A DNA stretch of 64,000 bases, from positions 1,860,001 through 1,924,000 of the forward strand of contig OX638372.1 of the NCBI GenBank assembly GCA_951812925.1. Reading direction: 5' to 3'. Position 1 is the first letter of the stretch; the number at the start of each line of letters is the position of its first letter. This DNA is from Calliopum simillimum. Taxonomy: Eukaryota; Arthropoda; Insecta; Diptera; Lauxaniidae. Made by a program: the position numbers and the translations under genes. This document shows, one piece after another, positions 1-12,056 of this stretch. The notes beneath the pieces are model-generated. The model did no database searches and was not told where the DNA came from. It saw only the letters and a list, made by a program, of their open reading frames with translations.

Positions 1-330
1 GCTTTCAAACGTCTGGAAATTGTTGCTCGATCAACTTCCAATGGTTTTGCAAGTTCTTCTTGCGTTTGACATGAATCTTGATCGAGTAATGCCTCCAATT
101 CTTCATCCTCAAACTTTTTCGGCTGACCAGGACGTTCTTTGCCTTCGACATCAAAATCACCACTTTTAAACCGTCGAAACCACTCACGACAGCTTAAATC
201 AGCTGGAACATAGTCCTCATAAACTTCTACAAGCAAACTATGACTTTCCGCAGCAGTTTTCTTTGCAAAAAAATGACCCAACAGAACCTCCTGCAAATGC
301 TGTCTTTTCTCCAATTTTCGAAGTTAATCA
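1..330 (-). pseudogene. mariner (mauritiana-type) transposase, N-terminal fragment
   Basis: Read on the minus strand from about 325 down to the window edge, one open frame gives a helix-turn-helix region with the mariner signatures KKTAAESH, WFRRFKSGDFDVEGKERPGQ, FEDEELEALLDQD and TQEELAKPLEVDRATISRRL. This is the DNA-binding N-terminal part of a mariner transposase and resembles the mauritiana subfamily (family knowledge, not a search). The catalytic DD34D part would lie left of the window. The obvious ATG at about 340 is in a different frame, and the frame that encodes the conserved block has a stop just upstream, so an indel near 325 has probably disconnected the start. I treat it as a dead copy. 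The right end, with its inverted repeat, should lie between 340 and 456, but I could not define it. Confidence 0.8.
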
Positions 331-456
331 TCGTGAAAAATAATAATGATGCACACAAGATAAAATTGTTTTGTTGACTGATTTTGACAGCTGTCAAATG
401 TACCTTCAAAATGACATATACTTATATAAAGTTCGAGCTTTCACGATATTGTTAGT

Positions 457-2806
457 ATGGACATCCTACGTCAAATTCCGGTTTTTAAGTTGTACACCCA
501 ATACATGGCTCACGACAAAAATGCACCAGCTGCTGATCTCCAAAATTTGATAATGGATGCAGAAAAAGGTAACTTAAACCTCATTATTGGCACGGATGCC
601 AACTCTCACAATTGCCTATGGGGCAGTAAAGACACAAATGAAAGAGGTGAGTCACTTCTAAATTTTATTTCTTCTACTAACCTTAGTATCGCAAATCGCG
701 GATGTGAGCCTACTTTTGTTGGACCTACAAGCTCGAACGTTCTGGATATCACTTTATACTCCGAAAGCTATACTTTTGGCCTGAGTAATTGGAGAGTCCT
801 GAATAAGGCTTCCTTCTCAGATCACAAGTACATATGTTTCGAAGTGAGTTTTGATACACCCAGATCTAAAAAATGTTTTAGAAATGCGAAAAAAACCGAC
901 TGGAATAAATACATATGTATTGTAAATGACGAGCTATGTAATAAAAAACCATGCAAGCTAGAAAGTATTGATAACGTTGAGCAAGCGAATGAACAGCTTG
1001 TAACTATAATGGTTAGAGCCTTTCAAGACGCTTGTCCTATTAGAAAATCAAAAAAGAAGCCACAACCTCCATGGTTGAATAAAGAATTAGCAGGGGCGCG
1101 TTCAAAAATTCAATATATTTTTAAAGAAGCGCGCAAGCGCAACACCTCTCAATTGTGGGAATCTTATCGAGCTGAACTAAAACTTTTTAAAAAAGCCTTG
1201 CGTAAGGCAAAACGTATAAGCTGGCAAAACTTTTGTAGCCGTATTGAAATGACCTCAGAGTCTGCCAGACTAAGAAAAATTCTTTCCAAGAAGGAAATAT
1301 CACCTCTCCTATTACAAAAAGAAAACGGCATCTGGACGCAGCACGATCAAGAGACTGTTGAGCTACTACTCAACACTCACTTTCCCGACTGTAAAAGCGA
1401 GCCGCATATAATTACAAACTCTGCTCAGACAATAAATGACAACATTCCAAACATCTTTTCTAAAAGCAGAGTGAAATGGGCAATTAATTCTTTTAAACCG
1501 TTCAAATCACCAGGGCCTGATGGGATTTTCCCAGCTATGCTGCAAAACACAATGGAAATTATTCTGCAATGGCTTATTAATATTTTTGAAGGATGTTTAA
1601 GGCTAAATGTGACTCCAAAGTCCTGGTGCCTAGCACGTGTGATCTTCATACCGAAAGGAGGTACGAGTAGCCACGCTAAGCCCAAGGACTACAGACCCAT
1701 AAGCTCAACATCTTTTTTGCTCAAAGTAATGGAACGTATATTAGAATCACACATTAGAGAAAAGCTTCCTAAAAGCTTTCTATGTGTATCTCAGCATGCA
1801 TATCAAAAAGGGAAATCCGTAGAAACAGCTTTACACACGGTTGTTCAATCGATCGAATCTTCCCTGCAGTATAAAGAATTTACGTTAGCGGCTTTCCTAG
1901 ATATCGAAGGAGCTTTCAATAATGTAACAAAAGAAGCGCTAATAAATGCCGTTGTGAGTGCGGGGGTAGATTCCAGTATATGTAGATGGATCGATACCAT
2001 GCTCAGCAACCGCATAATCAGAGCCGAATGGGGACAAACTAGTACCCAAAAATTTTCAACAAGAGGCACTCCACAAGGCGGAGTTTTGTCTCCTCTACTA
2101 TGGATACTCGTTTTAGATCCTATACTTAAGACTCTTCAAAGCAGGGGGGTCAAAACAGTGGCCTATGCAGATGATGTTGTTATTTTAGTAAGGGGTCGTT
2201 TCCTAAATGAATTAAGTGAGCTACTTGAAAATGCACTCACAATCATGTGTAGATGGGTTTCAAGTAAAGGACTAAACATTAATGCTCAAAAAACGGAGCT
2301 AGTCCTTTTTACAAGAAAATATAAAATACCCACGTTTAAATAATATTAAGTTACCAGTTCTCAATCAAGCCAAATTTCTGGGAATAATTCTCGATAAGAA
2401 ATTGTCTTGGAAAACCAACATAGAAGAACGATTAAAGAAAGCTAATAATGCCTTCTATGCATGCAAAAAAATGTTTGGCTGTACTTGGGGACTAAACCCA
2501 AGAGTGACACACTGGATCTACATCTCTATTGTAAGACCTATCTTATTATATGGGGTGGTGATTTGGTGGAAAGCTCTTGATAATAAGGGAAACCTGAAAA
2601 ACTTAGGAAAAGTACAACGCCAGCTTTGCATAGGAATTACAGGAGCGATTAAAACAGCATCAGCCGATTCACTCAACATTATTCTAAACTTACTACCAAT
2701 AGATCTTTTTGCCAAAAGTGTGGTGTATAGAAATGCCCTTAGACTGAAAGAAGCGAATCATTTCAAACACAAAATTTTTGGACATAGCAATATAGATGCA
2801 CAGTAA
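457..2806 (+). pseudogene. LOA-like LINE ORF2, endonuclease and reverse transcriptase part
   Basis: The endonuclease covers roughly 520-870, with the motifs LIIGTDANSHNCLWGS and FSDHKYICFE typical of apurinic-type LINE endonucleases (APE family). RT motifs follow: SPGPDGIFP, YRPISSTSFLLKVMERIL, AAFLDIEGAFNNV, GTPQGGVLSPLLW, and the catalytic YADD box at about 2163-2174. The frame stops at 2341-2343 but continues at once in another frame with KFLGIILDKKLSW (thumb region) through to 2797, so a single frameshift near 2340 separates the two parts. The right-hand part runs into an inserted inverted-repeat element at about 2798. The enzyme would copy LINE RNA at a nicked target; this copy cannot make it. 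The ATG at 457 is only the first methionine in an already truncated frame. Confidence 0.85.
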
Positions 2807-3521
2807 AAATTTTAGTTTAATTTTAAAACCAAAAAAAGTATTTATATAGAACAATGCCAAAAAAAGTTTTAATTTTAAACTATTTTGGAATAAATAAAGA
2901 GAGGGAGAAAAATTAAAAAAAAAAAAAATTTTAATTTAATTTAAAAAAAAAAAACAAGCCATCCATACTGAGATTCGAACCAAGGGTACAACATCTTGTG
3001 TACATAAATTACGAAGTCTTTAGCTCACTCGGCTATCAAACGTACTGACGTAGTTGTGTGAAATTTGTATTTAAACAATTGAAAAAGAACATTTTTTTTT
3101 TGTTATTTTGTTCTCGTTCTTTTTTTATGCTCTTTTGATAAATAAAGTTTTTCAAATTTTGAAACTAAAAAGTCTCTCCAAGCTAAATTAAAACTTTGAT
3201 GGCATTAGTTTCAAACCAAAAGTATTAAAATTGGCGCAGAGAATATTTTAATACTTTTCTTGGACTTATTTTAAAACTAAAAATGATTAGTTTTTTGAAT
3301 TAAAAGCGATAACAAAGTTATTTTAGGATTGTTTTTAAGCCACTTTGGTATTAAAAAATTGAAAAAACTAAATGGTTTAAAAGTAAATATTTTTTGTGAT
3401 AAAATTAAAACCTACCGGAATTAATTTCAACCTTTTTTGGAATAAATTTTGAATTTAATACCAAAGCAGTTTAAAATCAATACCGAATGGTATCAAAAGT
3501 AAACTATCACTTTTTACTGTG
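2799..3521. mobile_element. inverted-repeat (MITE-like) element inserted in the LOA LINE
   Basis: The left end CACAGTAAAAATTTTAGTTT and the reverse complement of the right end (CACAGTAAAAAGTGATAGTT) match over roughly 34 bp with few differences. The LINE frame resumes just after 3521 as DIKNITTDYLPP, and just before 2799 it reads GHSNID, so this block is an insertion. It is about 723 bp, very AT-rich, full of short TTTTAAAAC / GGTATTAAAA type repeats, and has no coding capacity. A tRNA-like core lies inside (2966-3050). I see no clean target duplication; GAT occurs on both sides. The superfamily is not determined. Confidence 0.7.
2966..3050 (-). repeat. tRNA-like core (SINE-type) inside the inverted-repeat element
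   Basis: On the minus strand this reads as a pol III promoter: an A-box-like ATAGCCGAGTGAGCTAAAGA and, about 55 bp on, a B-box GGTTCGAATCTC. No good acceptor stem is formed, so it is not a working tRNA. The flank CTGACGT...TTGTGT.AAATTTGTATTTAAA is shared with the tRNA-like core at 60303-60420. Confidence 0.55.
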
Positions 3522-3523
3522 TG

Positions 3524-4515
3524 ATATTAAAAATATCACAACAGATTATTTACCACCAACAACACGGTTCGACAGGAAGTTTTCAGTTAAATTTCCATCC
3601 AGGGACTACTGGACATCGCATCACCTAGACCCACCAAATGAAATAAATACATACACAGATGGTTTGAAGCAAGATGAGGGGGCTGGTGCTGGATTTTTTG
3701 TACTGAACTCCAATACTTGCGAATCCTACAAGCTACCTACTGACTGCAGCATTTATCAGGCAGAGGTAGTTGCGATTCAAAAAGCAGCAGATTTTTTAGT
3801 AGGAAATATTTCTTATAAAAAAATAAACATTTATGTTGATAGTCAAGCAGCTCTTAAAGCACTTAAAAGCAACACTATTAATTCTAAAACGGTATCAAAC
3901 TGTTACGAATCATTGCAAAGCCTGAGCAATAATAACTCAGTACGATTACTGTGGGTTCCTGGTCACTGCAACATTGTGGGAAATGAAAGGGCTGACGAGC
4001 TTGCTAAACAAGGTGTGCAGTTACTCAATGATCCCTTGTTTGTAGAAGTACCACTTAAGTTCTACTATACGCAAAAGACTAAGCAACTTGAAATTTAAGC
4101 GGAAAATAGATGGCTAAACAACACAAAAAACAAAACGGCCAAAAAATTCTGGCCCTCTTACAATAATAACAAAACTACATATGTACTCTCTCTTAGCAAA
4201 ATTAATTGCAGATTGTTGATTGGTGTTACAACTGGACACTGCCTGATTGGACACCATGCATACAGGATGGGATTAATATCAAATAACTGGTGCAGAAACT
4301 GTTCCGAACCCGATGAGGAAGAAACGGTAGAGCACGTCTTGTGCTTTTGCCCGGCGCTAACCAGACGCAGAATGGCAACTCTTGGGCAGGCTATGTTCGG
4401 CTCCATAAATGAGATAGCTGGAATAGCATTATCGAAACTAATGAATTTCGCCTTAAAAACTGGAACCTTCGATATAGATGAAAATCATGAAGCCAGAACA
4501 CTGCTATTCTCCTAA
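3524..4515 (+). pseudogene. LOA-like LINE ORF2, RNase H and C-terminal part
   Basis: After the insertion the LINE frame continues with an RNase H domain. The first catalytic Asp is in INTYTDGLK (about 3645), the Glu in IYQAEVVAIQKA, the second Asp in IYVDSQAALKAL, then LLWVPGHCNIVGNERADELA with the last acidic residue. This is the full DEDD set of type I RNase H. One in-frame TAA at 4096-4098 interrupts the frame. Beyond it, in the same frame, come KINCRLLIGVTTGHCLIGHH and the zinc-knuckle-like WCRNCSEPDEEETVEHVLCF, ending at a stop at 4513-4515. RNase H would remove the RNA strand during retrotransposition. The ORF as it stands starts in the MITE, which shows that the 5' methionine is not the original one. 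Confidence 0.85.
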
Positions 4516-4603
4516 CTGAAGGGAGTTTTGTGGTAACGCTATGGACCTAGTTGGTCTATGTGAGGTTTTTGCTTACGCGATTACCGCCACCCTAACCTAA
4601 CCT

Positions 4604-5159
4604 AACCTGACACTTTAAACAGGGTAATATTGAGTCAGTAAGTACTACAAAAATATTTGCTATAAAATTTCACTAATAGTTGCTGAACATTAATATGTCG
4701 AAATTACATCCCGAAAGTTAAAAAATCGTTATAACTTATGAAGACTTTTAAATTACATACATATTTATTAAATTGACATTTTCTTAAATTTTAAGCATTT
4801 TTCGTTTAAGATGGATGAACCCTAGTGAAATTTTTTGTGGAATATTTTTGTAGGATACTTTAACCCATTATAGTCAAATTGTTGAAAAATCGGGTCAAAA
4901 AGACCTCATAAATACATGATATAATAGGTTAATACGTTCTAAGGAAATGTTCCTTGTTCGGTTTCATCATGATCATGTTTGGGACAACAATTTGTTTTAG
5001 AGTTTTATAGTGGGGTGAAAATTCGAAAATACGTTATTTTTGGGAATTTAATCCATATTGATTCATATTCAAGCAATATATGTAAAAGAAAAAATGGTAT
5101 GATATCGAATTTTGCTTCTTGAATATATAAAAAATAATATTCTTAAGACAACGGATTTT
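4604..5159. other. AT-rich spacer, nothing recognised
   Basis: Between the LINE tail and the DD37E remnant I see no open frame of note, no clear inverted repeat and no RNA gene. It may include the 5' non-coding part of the following transposon. Confidence 0.4.
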
Positions 5160-6010
5160 CCAAACTCCAGACTGTAAGACTGTAAAAAAATTAAAATCAA
5201 GCAAACAAAATGTATCTTTAGTTCATTTAACAACGCGTGTTGTTAAAAAAACCACGATCAACGCAGGCGCAAGAAAATAGTGCACAATTACTGTACGGAA
5301 GTACTTATTCCCTCTAAAGCTTAAAAAAGTTGATGAAAACAAGGTCCAGTTGACCCAAAACAAGAAAAGAAGGAATTGACTTTGACTAACAAAAACAAAA
5401 ATATCTCAGTAAAGCATTTGGCAAAAAAGCTGGAAGCAAAGTTCAAGTTGGTATAACAAGGATTCGAAGATTGTGTGACCATTTACTTATTGATATGACT
5501 GAATGAGTTATAGTGGATGATGAAATCTATGTTATAATGGACTCAAGAACATTGCCGCATCTTCAATTCTACTCAAAAAAGAAAGGTAGGACTGTCGATC
5601 AGTCAATATCGACAGCTGGATTGAAAAAATTAGGCGAAAATGTTTCATTCTGGCAATCTATGTATTTGCTCTTGCTTTCATAATTTTTACAAAAGGCACG
5701 AAATATGCCGAATGTGATAAAAAAAAGGGTCGGAAATGCCGTTTAATAACATTCTATAAGAAAGACAATGCATCAACAATATTTTGGCCAGATTTTGCCA
5801 CAGCACACTATGCTCGTTCCACTATAAAGTTGCTAGAAAAGAATAAAATAATTTTCTTTGCAAATAAGGAAACCTACCAGAAGCTCCCGAATTTCACCCA
5901 ATAGAATGGTATTGGGCCATTTTGAAGTGAAACTTGAAGAAAGATGGTCGAGTTGCTGACTACATCCAAAAAACTGGTAAAGGTCAAGCAGTGTCACCCA
6001 AAAAGAAGGT
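5160..6010 (+). pseudogene. decayed Tc1/mariner-type (DD37E-like) transposase
   Basis: The pieces lie in order but in different frames. First is a helix-turn-helix remnant around 5330-5450 (PVDPKQEKKELTL, NKNISVKHLAKKLEAKFK). Next is the first catalytic Asp region IVDDEIYVIMDSRTLPHLQF at about 5510-5570. Then ECDKKKGRKCRLITF leads into FWPDFATAHYARSTIK (second Asp) at about 5780-5835. After a frameshift comes EFHPIEWYWAILK (the Glu) at about 5890-5930. The same order occurs in the better-preserved copy at 54773-57657, where 37 residues separate the second Asp from the Glu. Many stops and shifts make this copy dead. Its terminal repeats were not identified. Confidence 0.7.
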
Positions 6011-7791
6011 GTGCAGAATTAAATAAAGGAAATCAAAGATAAACTTCGACTTAAACTTAAGGAATTATTTTTTTTTAATGAACTTTAATGAAAAGTGAAT
6101 TTAAATATTTATTTTCGTGGCAAAAAAAAAAGATAAAAGAAAAAGTGTGCACTTTCTTTTCGGTACAGTCCTTAATATGTTTTTGGGGTCCTGTTTTCGA
6201 ATTTGAAATCCATTTTTTGAAAAATAAAATCGCGGATTCAAAATAGTGAACAATTTTCTTAAAAAAATCGTCATATCTTGACAAAATTTTGGTTAGGGTG
6301 TTCGAAATAAAACCATTTGAAAACAAAATTGCGGATCCAAATTGGTGGAAGATTTTTTTTTTTTTAAATTCTTATATGTCTATAGAGTTTTATATATTTT
6401 CTTTCTCAAAAAAACGAAAAAATTATTTTTTTTGGCTGAATTACTTCTTATGCGATAGTGTCACTGGGCTATATCTCCTAAGCTATAATCCTTTCGAAAA
6501 TAACTTTCACTACTATTTTATAGAAAATTTAAGCTATAAAATTGTGGGCTAACATTTTTCCATGGATGTAACCATCAGCGAAATATTTGCCAAAATCTGA
6601 TTTTCGCGACCTTTGAGCAGTGATCCACGATTTTTTGATCAGAATGTCTTATTGCACTGGACCAGTTTACTAGCATCTCAATGACATTTAACTAAAAAGG
6701 AAAAAAAAAAAATAAAAAATACAACAACACAAAATAATATAATGAAACAAGTATTCAAATAAAAAAAAATTTAAAGTGATAAACAAAGTCATCATAATCG
6801 CAAACAAATGTTTTTGCACTTCTTGTGCTTGTGGAACGAACGCCTGCAGCGGCAGGCGCATTTATATAATTCATTCTAAGAGCCAAAGTATACTTTTAGG
6901 CGCTGAAGAGCAACTGTCTGAATATTTGTAACTGAACGTGTGTGTGCGTTCCGAGGGAGTACTGCAGTATTGCATAGCAAAGCGATGCAGCTGCAGGGAG
7001 ACTCTTGGCAGAAATGTTTTACCATTTTATTATAATTAAAATTCTGTTAGAATGCTTTGTGTGCTTTGGGAACTTGCAGTTGACAAGCTGCACAAAGTCT
7101 GCGCTATTTACAAAGACTTTTTGAATTTTGAAAAGTAAAAGAAGGACGAGCGCGCAAAAACCATTTTACAATAAATAGATGGTATGTCACTCCCCCGGCC
7201 TAACTGAAATAGTATATTTTTTTATATGAATGTGTTATTCAGAAGGAAGTAGATACTGCATTCTTAAATCATACTTATATGATTTTTTTTTAGTTGGTGT
7301 TTCATAATCCTAAGTGTCCACTACACTGAGCATAAAGTGTTTATGAAATTTCATCGACGGATTCGACGCTCTGCAAGTTCTCTGAAATTTTATATGATCT
7401 TCCAAATCTACATGTACTATTGCTACTGTTGGTTATTGGAAATGATGTTTGATCTATCTTTTCATTTATAGCAAGTAGTAGCAAATTAGAATATATGGTC
7501 CCAAGGAGTTTTTAACTTAGATTTTAACGTGGAATCCGAAACTGAATGAAAGTAAGTGGAAAAATTTGGTTTAGAACAAATTGATCCTTTCTACTATACA
7601 GTCGATCTGATTTATTACATATGTTATAATTTGTTGGAAATCATATCGGAACAATTCATTCATTTCATCAAAGCGTAATTTTGCATTTTTTGTCAGCATT
7701 ATCAAGAGATTTAAATTATTGTGTTTGTAAGATTGATCTCAAGGTAAAATTTCTTGCCTTAATTTTGTTGTTATTATCAATTTATCAAGAA
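6011..7791. other. intergenic, no gene recognised
   Basis: 6011-6780 is AT-rich with short chance ORFs only. 6830-7200 is more complex and relatively GC-rich, with palindromic bits such as CTGCAGCGGCAG; it looks like single-copy DNA (possibly regulatory), but I see no exon. 7200-7790 is unremarkable and ends at the target duplication of the next LINE. Confidence 0.4.
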
Positions 7792-8021
7792 AAGCAATCA
7801 CCAGATTAGATTTAGATTAGATTAGATTTATTATTTATTCAATATTTATACAATGCCTTATTCTATAACATTAAGAAAAGCAAATAAATAGATGCTGACA
7901 ATACGTGATACGTGTGTGTCAGGATGGCTCTAATATGCAATAATATACTTATTACAGGTATATAGATTTTTCTTAAATTGATTAAAAAATAAAATAAAAA
8001 TAACTTAAGTTTTTACGACTC

Positions 8022-11000
8022 CTAGCTATATTCATTTATAATAACATATCTGTATTTCAGCGCATGTTCCAAAAAATTGTACAATGCCAAATAATCTCTA
8101 CCATTCAAAAACTCTAGTACTTGTGCAAAAGAAAGTGTCTCCTGACCTAGAAATTTCTTTCTATAATGTTTGTAAATTGGGCAGATGGCTATAATATGAA
8201 AAGTATTTTCAGTCGCCTCCAAATTGCAGATGGAGCACAAACCGATAGTATGTGCCTTAAAAGCGCGAGCGTTGATGTTAAGTAGGCCACCTCTGGCTTT
8301 AAAAATCAAAGAGATAACTTTTGTAGGATAGGAGTCATTAATGTAGCCTAAATTAAAAAGCTTGAGCAAGGGATACATATCGTAAAACTGGCCAGCTTGA
8401 GCGGCGTCAGAGAAATATTGGCTTTGCTTTAGTTTTAGTTTATCAATGATCACAGTTTGATGGCGTCTTACATTTTCAATATCGGTAAAATTGCATAAAG
8501 GGTCTATATGAAGATTAACGCAAAGGTCCTTCCAGGATTCCACCCACCATATGTCTCTAGCGACTACTTCACTGACAAATAATCTTGGCAGTCTATTGGA
8601 AGACATGCCTAGCACTTTATTTATGTAGTTAAAATGTTTTTGCAGCGTGAAAATATATTGAGTGGATAAGCCAGTTTCAAGGTAAAGCATGTAGTTAGGA
8701 GTGTTGCTTGGAAGAGACAAAGATAGTTTTAGGAAGAAACGAAGTAGTTTTTCAGCTAGATCAAAAGCTTGGTAGCCAAAAACTTCAGCGCCGTAGGTTA
8801 ATATGGTGTTAGAAGCAGTGTAAAAAATTTTAAGTTTGTTCGATATTGAAATATTTGGGTGAGAAATATATTTTAACCAAGTAGAGCTGATTGCATATTT
8901 CGAAGTTTGTAATCTATCGTTAAGATGCTTGGTAAAGGACATGTTGTATGTAAACAACACACCCAAGTACTTGTATTCATTAACCACCTCTATCAGTTGT
9001 CCTCTGTATATCCATCTACACTGTGAAGAGATGCGAGTTCCCTTTCTAAAAACAACCGCTTTGGTCTTGTCTAGGTTTAAGTTTAATTGCCATTTTTCAA
9101 AATATGCGGATAGTGCATCTATCATTTGCTGTAGGCCACTAATGGAGTTCGAAACTAAAACCAAGTCATCAGCATACATGAGTGTTTTAATGTTAACACC
9201 ACTAACTGTGATGCCACCAGGAAGACAATCATGTAAGTCATTTATAAAAAGGGAGAATAATACTGGACTTAGCGAGCAACCTTGGCGTACTCCTTCAGTG
9301 ACCAAAATGTCAGCTGACAGGGAAATACCGTCATAGACTTGACTCGTTGTGTTAGCGTATAAGCTTTGCAGGAGTTTAAGAAATTTGTTTGAAAGGCCAA
9401 TTTGTGCAAGTTTAATAAACAAGAGCTTGCGCTCAATTTTGTCAAAGGCTTTAGATAAGTCTATAAATAAAACGTAAAGGTTTTGATTATCGTTGAATTT
9501 TAATTGAATGATACTAGCCAGATTGAAAAGGTTATCCGTAGTCGAGTATCCTTTACGGAAACCTGCTTGAAACTCCGTTATGATGGCTCTGTTATCTAGC
9601 CAAGCTGTAAGTCTATTAAGAATGAGTGCCGTAAATATTTTATAAAAAGAATTCAGTAAGGAAAGGCCTCTATAATTAGAGACACAATTTGGATCACCTT
9701 TTTTATATAGAGGGATTATAATGTCTTTATTGAAGGAAGTCGGTATAATGCCGCGCAAGTAGATTTCATTTAAAACAAAAAGAGACTCCTCCAAAAACGT
9801 TACCGGTGCGTTTTTATAAAATTCGACTGGTATTCTATCGAGACCCGGCGCTTTGTTTGCTTTTGCGTTTTCCAGAACAATTTTTAGTTCAAACATTTCC
9901 AATGGAGAGTCAAGGAATGGATCAATGACCAGTGAGTCATTGAAAGAAAACGATGAAACGGAAGAGTCGGTTAGAAGATATTTAAAATAATCATAGAAAT
10001 CATTGTTTGATAGATTGAGTTTGCGAGTTTCCACCAATCGGAGGAATTTTTTACTGTGTCAAGCTGCTTTATGTTCTCAAGCTTCCATGAAAATTTTTTG
10101 GATACACATAAGTCTGTGTATTTGTGCCTGCAAGTACGATAACTAGCACTAAATATATTTAAGTTATATTTTCTGACTTTATTGAGAGCGAGAAGCATTT
10201 TTTGACGGTACTTATGACATTCATGATCAAACCAAGGGTTTTTAGGTTTGAAGCCTTTTCTAGTGGTCATACACGATGCTGCTGAATTTATACTCGCGAC
10301 TATTCTGTCGACTTTGTCGTCAATTGTTCTGTCTTGATCTAAGTAAGAAAGGGTCTGTAACTTAATAAGACTTTCAGAATACCTGTTCGACTTCAAAGAA
10401 ACCCAACGTAGTTTAGGAGGCAGAGCGTGTTTAAAAGAAAAATCTAGAGCAGACTCGAACTCAATTTCGACAACAAGAGGCATATGATCCGAATATGCTT
10501 TAGATGGTATATAGAAGTCTTTTATGACCTCTAAGAAACCGAAAGAACTCACACAATAATCAATGACCGAGTTGCCTACAGCCCCACAAAAAGTAAAGCA
10601 GTGATAACGATTATTATTCAGTCTTCCGTTTAGAATAACCCCTCCATAACTTTCAAATAATTCAAGAAGTTTTCGACCGTTCACATTAAAGACGTTATCT
10701 TTTGATTTTCTAACTGGGTTAATAAGTGGAAAGCCAATTAGCAGATTATCATCTAACTGCTGCTCCAAACCAACACGACCGTTCATATCTCCAACAATAC
10801 AAAAGTTATCAGAATTAAGGTTTCGCATGAAGTTTTCGAATTTAAAAAAGTCATTGCTCCAATTTTGCAATTTAAATATAACGGGATCAGATAAGACTTT
10901 TTAATCGTGTTTATAGCCAATACCGTACAATTACTTATTGTTTCAAAAGCGATATCATAGCTGTTTTTCAAAATTTTTCGAAAGCCGAAAAGACTACCCC

Positions 11001-11202
11001 GACTGGCACGTCCTACACTGTTTGTTCTAGTAGCCCCTTCCCAATATAGATAGAAGTCCCTAAAATACTTATAAAATATGTTTTGCTTATCACTTACAAT
11101 ATGAGTTTCAAGTAAAAAGAAAATATCGAAAGAATTTACATATGCGAAGAAATTTGGAAACCCAAGCTTACTGTTAAGATTAGCGACATTGTAGCATAGC
11201 AC
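8022..11202 (-). pseudogene. LINE ORF2: endonuclease, reverse transcriptase, zinc-knuckle C-terminus
   Basis: From the right: MLCYNVANLNSKLGF opens the endonuclease, which continues with FCIVGDMNGRVG, NSVIDYCVSSFGFL and AYSDHMPLVVEIE. RT motifs are KAPGLDRIPVEFYKNAP, YRGLSLLNSFYKIFTALILN, QAGFRKGYSTTDNLF, LYVLFIDLSKAFDKI, EGVRQGCSLSPVLFSLFIND and the catalytic LMYADDLVLV at about 9170-9200. The tail holds CSICNLEATENTFHIIAICP, a CCHC-like cluster. The frame shifts near 10905 (in a run of T on the plus strand) and near 10030 (after SSDWWKLA), so three overlapping ORFs cover one ancestral gene of about 1,060 residues. The ATG at 11202 follows ORF1's stop by only 18 bp, as in bicistronic LINEs. 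Confidence 0.88.
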
Positions 11203-11220
11203 CCGACACTTGTTGACTAG

Positions 11221-12056
11221 TTATGCTGGCGAAAGAGCAGCATCCGCTTTATGTGCAACTCTGGGTTGCTTGATAATGATGATGTACTGGAGATTCATTT
11301 TTGTAAAGATGGCTTCTAGCATGCGTTTGTCACCTTCGCACATAGCGACGACGTTACCATTTTCCAAGTAAAAAGGCTTATCTTGGACGAAAACAGAAAA
11401 ACTGCTTAAACGTACTTTTATTTCATTGTTGGCACTAAGATCCTTCGCCAAAACGCGCAGGCATCGTCTTTTGAGACGATCTTCAGGTATTATGAGGTCC
11501 TGTTGAACGTATACATCTGAACCCTTAAGTAGCTTACCAGCTTTCAGAATGGAGTTAACTTGCAGCTGCGACGCGAGTGTGAAAACGTGCATTTTACCAT
11601 GCAGCGGTTTTTTGCATGATGTAATAACCACCGAGATGCGCATAATTTTCTTGCAAATGTCGGTGAATTCATTTATTGCATTTGACTGCGATAGTGTTTT
11701 TCGACGGATTGCAGTCTAGCTGCGAGTGACTCAACAGTGTGTTTTAACTGGGAGTTTTCCTCTCTAAGAAATTGCACGTCATTTGTTAAAGAGGCGAGGT
11801 CATCTTTCTTAGCGACATCGGCTAACTTTTCGTCGAGCGTTTGAGTTAGGTATTCCTTAAAAACTGCCCAAGAAAAAATATCGGCCTGAACGGGAGACGG
11901 GGTGCCGGTAGACATACTTGCACTAGTCGTAGGTATACTTTGCGTTGCAGTTTCTGTGAATGCTGACTGGAACGCCGGAGAATGAAAACGCTTAACAGAT
12001 TCCTGTTGTACCAAGTCGGGAGACACCAATAGCCGCTTATTACCTTTTTCTGCCAT
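11221..12056 (-). pseudogene. LINE ORF1, nucleic-acid-binding protein
   Basis: It starts at ATG 12056 (MAEKGNKRLLVSPDLV). A Ser/Thr/Pro-rich stretch is followed by a coiled coil (about 11690-11820: VAKKDDLASLTNDVQFLREE and on). A frameshift in the AAAAACA run near 11700 moves the rest into another frame, which runs through AINEFTDICKKIMRISVVIT and ILKAGKLLKGSDVYVQQDL to PRVAHKADAALSPA. A coiled coil plus a basic folded domain is the usual plan of LINE ORF1 proteins, which bind the element RNA. It lies directly upstream of ORF2 in the same element. The exact ORF1 type is not clear to me. Confidence 0.72.

Larger units (their letters stand above)
457..4603 (+). mobile_element. LOA-like non-LTR retrotransposon, 5'-incomplete
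   Basis: A LINE on the plus strand with, in order, endonuclease, reverse transcriptase, RNase H and a cysteine-rich C-terminus, followed by a short 3' UTR. It ends in a reiterated TAACC tail at about 4583-4603. Endonuclease, RT and RNase H in one ORF, together with wording such as FLDIEGAF and YMAHDKNAP, fits the LOA/I group; I favour LOA. The 5' part is missing: the reading frame starts inside the endonuclease, right beside the mariner end, so the mariner probably inserted into this LINE and the rest lies off the window. The coding region is broken by a frameshift near 2340, a 723-bp inverted-repeat insertion (2799-3521) and a stop at 4096-4098, so the copy is not functional. Confidence 0.85.

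Noticed and set aside
4583..4603. TAACC repeat resembling an interstitial telomeric repeat
   Set aside because: It is the 3' tail of the LOA-like LINE; flies of this kind lack such telomere repeats, and it follows the LINE UTR directly.
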